A stretch of 11,049 nucleotides of DNA, taken from assembly GCA_003990745.1 (NCBI GenBank), contig RBNI01006711.1, positions 1 to 11,049 of the forward strand, written 5' to 3'. A model generated the notes under the pieces. That model was not told the DNA's origin. It worked only from the letters and a program-made list of their open reading frames with translations, and made no database searches. The stretch's first letter is position 1, and each line of letters starts with the position of its first letter. This DNA is from Jimgerdemannia flammicorona (Eukaryota > Mucoromycota > Endogonomycetes > Endogonales > Endogonaceae). Both the position numbers and the translations under genes were made by a program. This document shows, piece by piece, positions 6,594 through 11,049 of the stretch.

Positions 6594-7520
6594 ATGGCTA
6601 CTAGTTCAAGCAGTGCTAGCAGTGTGCCGCCAAGTCCTGGTAACACAAACACAGCCGGAACAGGTTTTGCTTCCATGACGACGAACATTCCGGCAGTGGT
6701 GCCAACATCAACAGTAAAGAGGATGATTCCTGTCTTTGACGGTAAGGACTACACCATATGGGTGTATCATATGAAGAATCTCCTTGAAGAATGCGGTTTG
6801 GAGGACTACTAGAAGCCACAGGTGCAAGTAACAACATACGACGCCGTGAAAGATCGCAAAGCGCTAAGGGAGATTACATTCACCCTTTCGAATGCGCAAA
6901 TGAAGCTGGTAATCAATGCTACGACGGCGAATGAAGCCTGGGAGATATTACACAATCACCATCAACAGGCATCCACGTTAAACAGATTCCACTTAAAGGC
7001 GCAACTATTCAATCTTCGAATTAAGTCCAAGGAGAGCATCCAGGACTATGCCAATTGAGTCGACGAGCTGGCAAATCAAGTGAATTCCCTTACATCTATG
7101 CTGGCGGACACCATCAAGGATGAAGACAAGGTCCTGGCTCTTATACGAGGCCTTCCCAAAGTGTACAACATGGTTGTCGCTGCTATGAGGGAATCCGGCA
7201 GATTATCAGATTATAAGCATGTCGTCACAAGTCTTTTAAATGAGGAAACGAGGCTAGGCAGCAACAACGCCAATGAGGAATACGACGAGAAAGCATTCTA
7301 CAGTGGAGCACGTGGACGAGGCAAAGGCAAGCCAAACAAAGGTCGAGGCCAGCAATATGAGAAATTCAATGGTAAATGCTTTTACTGTAATAAGCGTGGA
7401 CATTGTGAGCAGGACTGCAACCACAAGAAGAAGGAAAAGGGTGGCCAACAGCAAGGACAACAGCAGGCAAACACGGTGGATGCCAACAACGAAAACAGCA
7501 ATGGCGGAGGTCTATTCTTC
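6594..7520 (+). pseudogene. Copia Gag with CCHC zinc knuckle
   Basis: The capsid/nucleocapsid part packages element RNA. It begins with a Ser/Thr/Pro-rich tail (MATSSSSASSVPPSP) followed by PVFDGKDYTIWVYHMKNLLE, the typical copia gag start ('F.G.NY..W'). The middle has NEAWEILHNHHQ and KDEDKVLALIRGLPKVYNM, which match the UBN2-type gag fold. The nucleocapsid zinc knuckle CFYCNKRGHCEQDC (CX2CX4HX4C) is at 7377-7418, preceded by a basic RGRGKGKPNKGRG stretch. Stops at 6810-6812 and 7056-7058 break it in the capsid region. Confidence 0.85.
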
Positions 7521-7724
7521 GCAGAAGCGGTGACCTATCCATATGCAGAAACCATTGAAATAGGAGGAAATTCGGAACCAACCACCAGTTGCAGATGCAA
7601 TTTCACCAGTTCGACATCTACAAATCCTGGTCAACAAAACACTTTTCAGACAGCGAAAAATGGTGACGTCAACGTCAGTGCCAGCGCAAATGTAAGCTAT
7701 ATGCCGAACAGCACTTATGCATGC

Positions 7725-7985
7725 AGCAATGAGGTCTGGCTCATGGATTTGGGCACAACACAGCATATGACAGCTCACCGAGAGTGGTTCTCTACATACG
7801 AGAAGTTCGAGCATCCCATACCTATCAAGCTAGGCAACAATAACGTCATTTACGCTCAAGGGAAAGGCAACGTAGGCATACATCTACATGGAAACATTGA
7901 TGAACCTTCAGGCACCTTTGTGGACATACTATATGTTCCAGATATAGGCAAGAACCTCTTCTCGATAGGCCGGATGATGGCTTGC
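7725..7985 (+). pseudogene. Copia aspartic protease with D-L-G active site
   Basis: Cleaves the polyprotein in virus-like particles. The domain starts EVWLMDLGTTQHMT, where the family has W-DSGA--HM, and ends with the typical ILYVPDIGKNLFSIGRM (about 7929-7979). The catalytic triplet D-S/T-G is D-L-G (Asp at 7746-7748, Leu TTG at 7749-7751). A TCG to TTG transition would explain this and is again a CpG change. The missing hydroxyl residue should weaken or abolish activity. The frame itself is open here. Confidence 0.82.
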
Positions 7986-8144
7986 GGGGACAGAGGAGTA
8001 AATATACGCCCGAACGGTATAACGGTAATCAATCTGAAGAACAATAATGAGTTAATGTACGCATCGAAAAAGGGGAATCTATACGCAATCAACGGCATGC
8101 CAAGTGGTGCTATATCCGCATATTCTGCAACTATGACAGGAGAG

Positions 8145-9134
8145 GATTTCTGGTGTATAATGCATGAATGCTTAGGACATATCGGTAAAACAAGTCTCGA
8201 ATGGATGGTAAGGAGCAAGTCCATGTACGGTTTACTGGACTATACGCCACTGGATTTCTTTTGTGATGGATGCGCGGCAAACAAGGCTTCCCGGCAACCT
8301 TTTCAGGAATGAACGAAGCGAGCAGCCGGCATTCTCAATTTGATTCATATGGATATTTGTGGCCCCATGCGAACGGCATCACACTCCGGGAAGAAGTATT
8401 TTATTACATTCATTGATGATTATACATGCAAAGTCCACGTATATCTCATTGCGGGGAAAAACGAGGCATACGACAAATTCCGGGAATTCAAGGCAGCCAT
8501 GGAGAATGAGACGGGATGTAGAATACGAACCCTATACTCAGATAATGGCAAAGAATACATCAACAAAGGTTTCAGACACTTCTTGAAGAAGAACGGTATA
8601 CAGCACTCTACGATAGCCCCTTATACACCTCAGCAAAACGGCGTGGTGGAACGATTCAATTGAACAGTAGTGGAAATGGCTAGAATGATGATGAATACGG
8701 CCGGCTTACCGAAGTCCTTTTGGGTGGAAGCAGTGAATATGGCAGCATATATTCGAAATCGTTGTTTCTCTCGAGCTCTAAGTAAGGATCCTGGCAAGCA
8801 ATCCAGGAATGATAGCAATCTTACCCCTGAGGAATTATGGAGTGGATCCAAGCCTGACATTTCACACTTACGCATATTCGGAAGCGAGGCATACATTCTG
8901 GACAAAGGTGGCAACCGAGGCAAGTTCGAACCTAAGGCAGATAAGCATATATTCCTTGGATATGATGGAGCAGGATACAGACTTTGGAACCCGCAGAAAT
9001 GACGTATGATCATTTCATGCAATGTACAGTTCAAAGAGACTAAGCAGGAAATCTACATGGAAATTCCTATCTCAAATCCGATGGTGAATTCGATGGTACA
9101 GCCAGCGACATCTATGCCAACTACAAAGGCTAGC
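8145..9134 (+). pseudogene. Copia integrase (GAG-pre-integrase zinc domain and core)
   Basis: The zinc domain shows H-H-C-C: WCIMHECLGHIG (His 8163-8165, 8178-8180) and FFCDGCAANKASR (Cys 8262-8264, 8271-8273). Cys at 8169-8171 (TGC) stands where the family has Arg, another possible CpG change. The core has Asp in HMDICGPM (8352-8354), Asp in LYSDNGKEYI (8541-8543) and Glu in QQNGVVERFN (8649-8651), so the DDE triad is intact. The copia-type end PDISHLRIFGSEAYI and KADKHIFLGYDGAGYRLWNP follows. TGA stops at 8310, 8661 and 9000 break it. A variable linker then leads to RT and holds the frameshift. Confidence 0.88.
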
Positions 9135-9394
9135 GGAACAACATCTACACCCAGACGTCACCGAAGACTACGCCAAAGACATCCTTGGGACCTATGCCAG
9201 CGAAAACGCAACCCATTCAAACAGAAATAAAGTTGCAAGAACCAAGGATAACAGAAATTATGGATGAGGATGATGAAGAGGATACCTTTCCGAAGGGTAA
9301 GAAGAAGCGCAAATCTGGGATGGATAACGAAATCCAAGCGGATCTGGGAAATTACTGGAACCCACCCAAGTCATCTCATCACAAACAACATCAC

Positions 9395-10510
9395 ATGAAC
9401 TATGCCTGTGAATGCACTTACATAGCAATGATCGGTGAGCCAGCACACTATGACAAAGCCATTCACTCAAGTGATAAGAAGGAGTGGGGAAAGGCTATGG
9501 ACGTGGAGTATAGTTCGCTCATCGAAAACAATACTTGGGATCTAGTAAGCCTTCCAGCAGAGCGACAAGCTATAGGATCGAAGTGGGTCTACAAGATCAA
9601 GTGTAAGGCTAACGGCAACGTAGAATGGTATAAGGCTCGATTTGTAGCAAAGGGATACTCGCAAGGCTACAGCGTAGACTACGACGAGATATTTTCCCCA
9701 GTATTTAAGTTGACTTCACTTAGAATACTTCTTGCAATCGGAGCCAAGTATGACTACAAAATACACTAAATGGACGTAAAGACAGTATTCTTGAATGGTG
9801 ACATAGACACGGAGTTATATGTACGACAACTACAAGGATACGAACTATACGACAACGACGGAAACGAGCTCGTATGTAAATTACACAAAGGGCTCTATGG
9901 AATCAAGCAAGCGGCGAGGTTGTGGAATCGAAAGATCGATGGATATCTCCTAGACAACGGATTCAAGTGTTGTGAAGCCAATCCATGCATATACACCCGA
10001 CATACATCCTCAGGAATGGTATACCTGGGAATTTGGGTTGATGATATTATTTTAGTTGGAATGGCAAGTGAAATCAATGACGTAAAGGCTACACTACGCC
10101 AGGAATTCAAAATGATGGACTTAGGCGAAGCATCCTATCTCCTTGGAATATCGATTACACGTAACAGGTGCGAGCATGCTATACACCTAATGCAAGCCAC
10201 ATACATTCGAAATATTCTCGAGCGATTCGGGATGAGTGAATGCAAACCAGTCGGGACATCTATGGAAACATTCGTGAAACTAAAGAAGTCTGACACTACG
10301 CCCGAGGGAAACGACATCCCCTATTGACAAGCCATGGGATCCCTCATGTATCTTATGCAAGGGACGAGACCTGATATCTCTTTTGCAGTAAACAAAGCGG
10401 CACAGTATTCTTCATGCTACAACAATAGCCATTGGATGGCAATCAAGCAAATTTTCAGATACATCAAAGGAACTGCAGACTATATGCTCAGTTTGGGTGG
10501 TGATAATGGG
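9395..10510 (+). pseudogene. Copia reverse transcriptase
   Basis: Opens with KEWGKAMDVEYSSLIENNTW, then GSKWVYKIKCKANGNVEWYK and ARFVAKGYSQGYSVDYDEIF, the family hallmark. Motif A is MDVKTVFLNGD (Asp 9773-9775), directly after a TAA at 9767-9769 where Gln is usual. LHKGLYGIKQAARLWNRKI follows, and the catalytic motif C is GIWVDDIILVG (Asp pair 10040-10045), WVDD where YVDD is commonest. The C-terminal part has GEASYLLGISI, TGA at 10325-10327 (Arg expected), QAMGSLMYLMQGTRPDISFA and FRYIKGTADYMLSL. The frame differs from that of gag to integrase because of the upstream indel. Confidence 0.9.
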
Positions 10511-10513
10511 TAA

Positions 10514-11017
10514 AGCGGGAGTACTATATGCCTATTCGGTTCTTGTGATGCTGATTGGGCCGGCGACTTAGATGACAGAAGGTCTATGACTGGATACATC
10601 TTTAAAGTAAACAACGGAGCCATTTTATGGCAAATATGTAAGCAACCTTCAGTGGCAACATCCTCTACGCAAGTGGAATATCAAGCATTGTCAACGGCAA
10701 CAAAGGAGGCTATCTGGCTTCGAGAACTGTTAAAGGAGCTGGGATATGAGCAACGGCACTCTATGCTACTCCAGCAAGATAACCAATCAACGATTGCTTT
10801 GGCGAAGAACCCTATACATCATGCCAGAACGAAACACATTGACATACAGCATCATTTCATACGTGAATGTGTGGAAAATGGCACTATACACCTTGAATAC
10901 ACCCCAACAGAATATATGATGGCAGATTCATTGACTAAAGCCCTTCCAAAGGCAAAGTTTGACTTATGCATAAAGAGAATGGGAGTTACGGTGGCGAAAA
11001 CTATATGCCAGCAATAA
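10514..11017 (+). pseudogene. Copia RNase H
   Basis: Removes RNA from the hybrid during reverse transcription. Visible residues are Asp in SCDADWAGDLDDRRSMTGY (10547-10549), Glu in SSTQVEYQALSTATKEAIWL (10676-10678) and Asp in LLQQDNQSTIALAKNP (10778-10780), followed by HHARTKHIDIQHHFIRE and MMADSLTKALP, all typical for copia. This last domain has no stop from 10514 to its natural TAA at 11015-11017. The stop at 10511-10513 lies just before it. Confidence 0.9.
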
Positions 11018-11049
11018 AAAAAAAAACAGCAACAATAGTGAGCTATACG
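11018..11049 (+). other. Short tail after copia pol, before the unseen 3' LTR
   Basis: A run of A residues (about 11016-11026) follows the pol stop, then CAGCAACAATAGTGAGC to the window edge. The purine run could belong to the polypurine tract that primes plus-strand synthesis, but no following TG...LTR match to 6339 is visible, so this is only a possibility. Confidence 0.25.

Larger units (their letters stand above)
6594..11017 (+). pseudogene. Copia gag-pol polyprotein, disabled
   Basis: One frame of about 1,475 codons, a normal size for a single-ORF copia gag-pol, starts at ATG 6594 and ends at TAA 11015-11017. In-frame stops are TAG 6810, TGA 7056, TGA 8310, TGA 8661, TGA 9000, TAA 9767, TGA 10325 and TAA 10511 (first bases). 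A one-base loss between about 9134 and 9230, in the low-complexity linker between integrase and RT, shifts the frame by -1; best guess near 9150. The five TGA codons all fall where an arginine fits the family pattern, consistent with CGA to TGA. The TAA at 9767 stands where Gln precedes MDVKT. Domains are listed separately. Confidence 0.88.
6339..11049 (+). mobile_element. Ty1/copia LTR retrotransposon, 3' end outside window
   Basis: The order LTR, primer site, gag with zinc knuckle, protease, integrase, RT, RNase H is diagnostic of Ty1/copia (integrase before RT). It abuts gypsy sequence on the left. It keeps many CpG dinucleotides, unlike the gypsy element, so it is the younger insertion. 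Coding capacity is broken by eight stops and one frameshift. The last bases, after the pol stop, do not reach a recognisable 3' LTR. Confidence 0.9.

Noticed and set aside
7512..8224. Minus-strand ORFs opposite the copia protease and integrase
   Set aside because: They lie antisense to a well-recognised copia gag-pol frame and show no independent motif.
7056..10327. Reassigned or suppressed TGA codon (alternative genetic code)
   Set aside because: The TGA codons fall at arginine positions, which matches no known reassignment, and other stops (TAG, TAA) and a frameshift also occur. Mutation of CGA is simpler.
1..11049. CRISPR array, tRNA, rRNA, or bacterial-type operon
   Set aside because: No regularly spaced repeats, no cloverleaf sequence, no ribosome binding sites and no prokaryotic gene families were seen; all recognisable domains are eukaryotic LTR-retroelement domains.

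Overview
This is a transposon-filled eukaryotic window; no prokaryotic gene organisation is visible. The mix of TATA-box promoters, AATAAA plus poly(A), Ty1/copia and Ty3/gypsy pol domains, and CpG-specific decay fits a fungal genome that methylates CpG. A basidiomycete is plausible, but no host gene in the window proves it, and other CpG-methylating eukaryotes remain possible.

Layout. (1) 1-1572: a minus-strand gene of unknown function (1389 down to 293) whose frame is offset once near 1189-1240. It has its own TATA box near 1460. A second minus-strand TATA box at 96-103 points out of the window to the left. Both promoters carry duplicated TGACTCAGC-type elements. (2) 1573-1960: non-coding sequence ending in AATAAA, a 20-base gap and 19 A residues, which looks like the 3' end of a retrocopied polyadenylated transcript. 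(3) 1961 to about 6338: an old, 5'-truncated Ty3/gypsy element with many stops and frame changes. Its readable order is gag-like segment, dUTPase, linker, reverse transcriptase, RNase H, integrase with GPY module, then an extra unidentified 3' ORF. The stretch 1961-6400 contains only four CpG dinucleotides. (4) About 6339 to the right edge: a younger Ty1/copia element with a candidate 5' LTR, a half-tRNA-iMet primer binding site, and one gag-pol frame (6594-11017) with eight in-frame stops and one frameshift. Its 3' LTR lies outside the window.

How the parts relate. The copia element abuts, and probably inserted into, the 3' end of the CpG-erased gypsy element. Both elements are dead. In copia, five of the eight stops are TGA at positions where arginine (CGA) is expected, and the protease D-S-G has become D-L-G through a change that fits TCG to TTG. 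This points to CpG deamination as the main cause of decay, caught at an early stage in copia and a terminal stage in gypsy. The most notable content is the dUTPase domain in the gypsy polyprotein, together with the unidentified ORF after its integrase.
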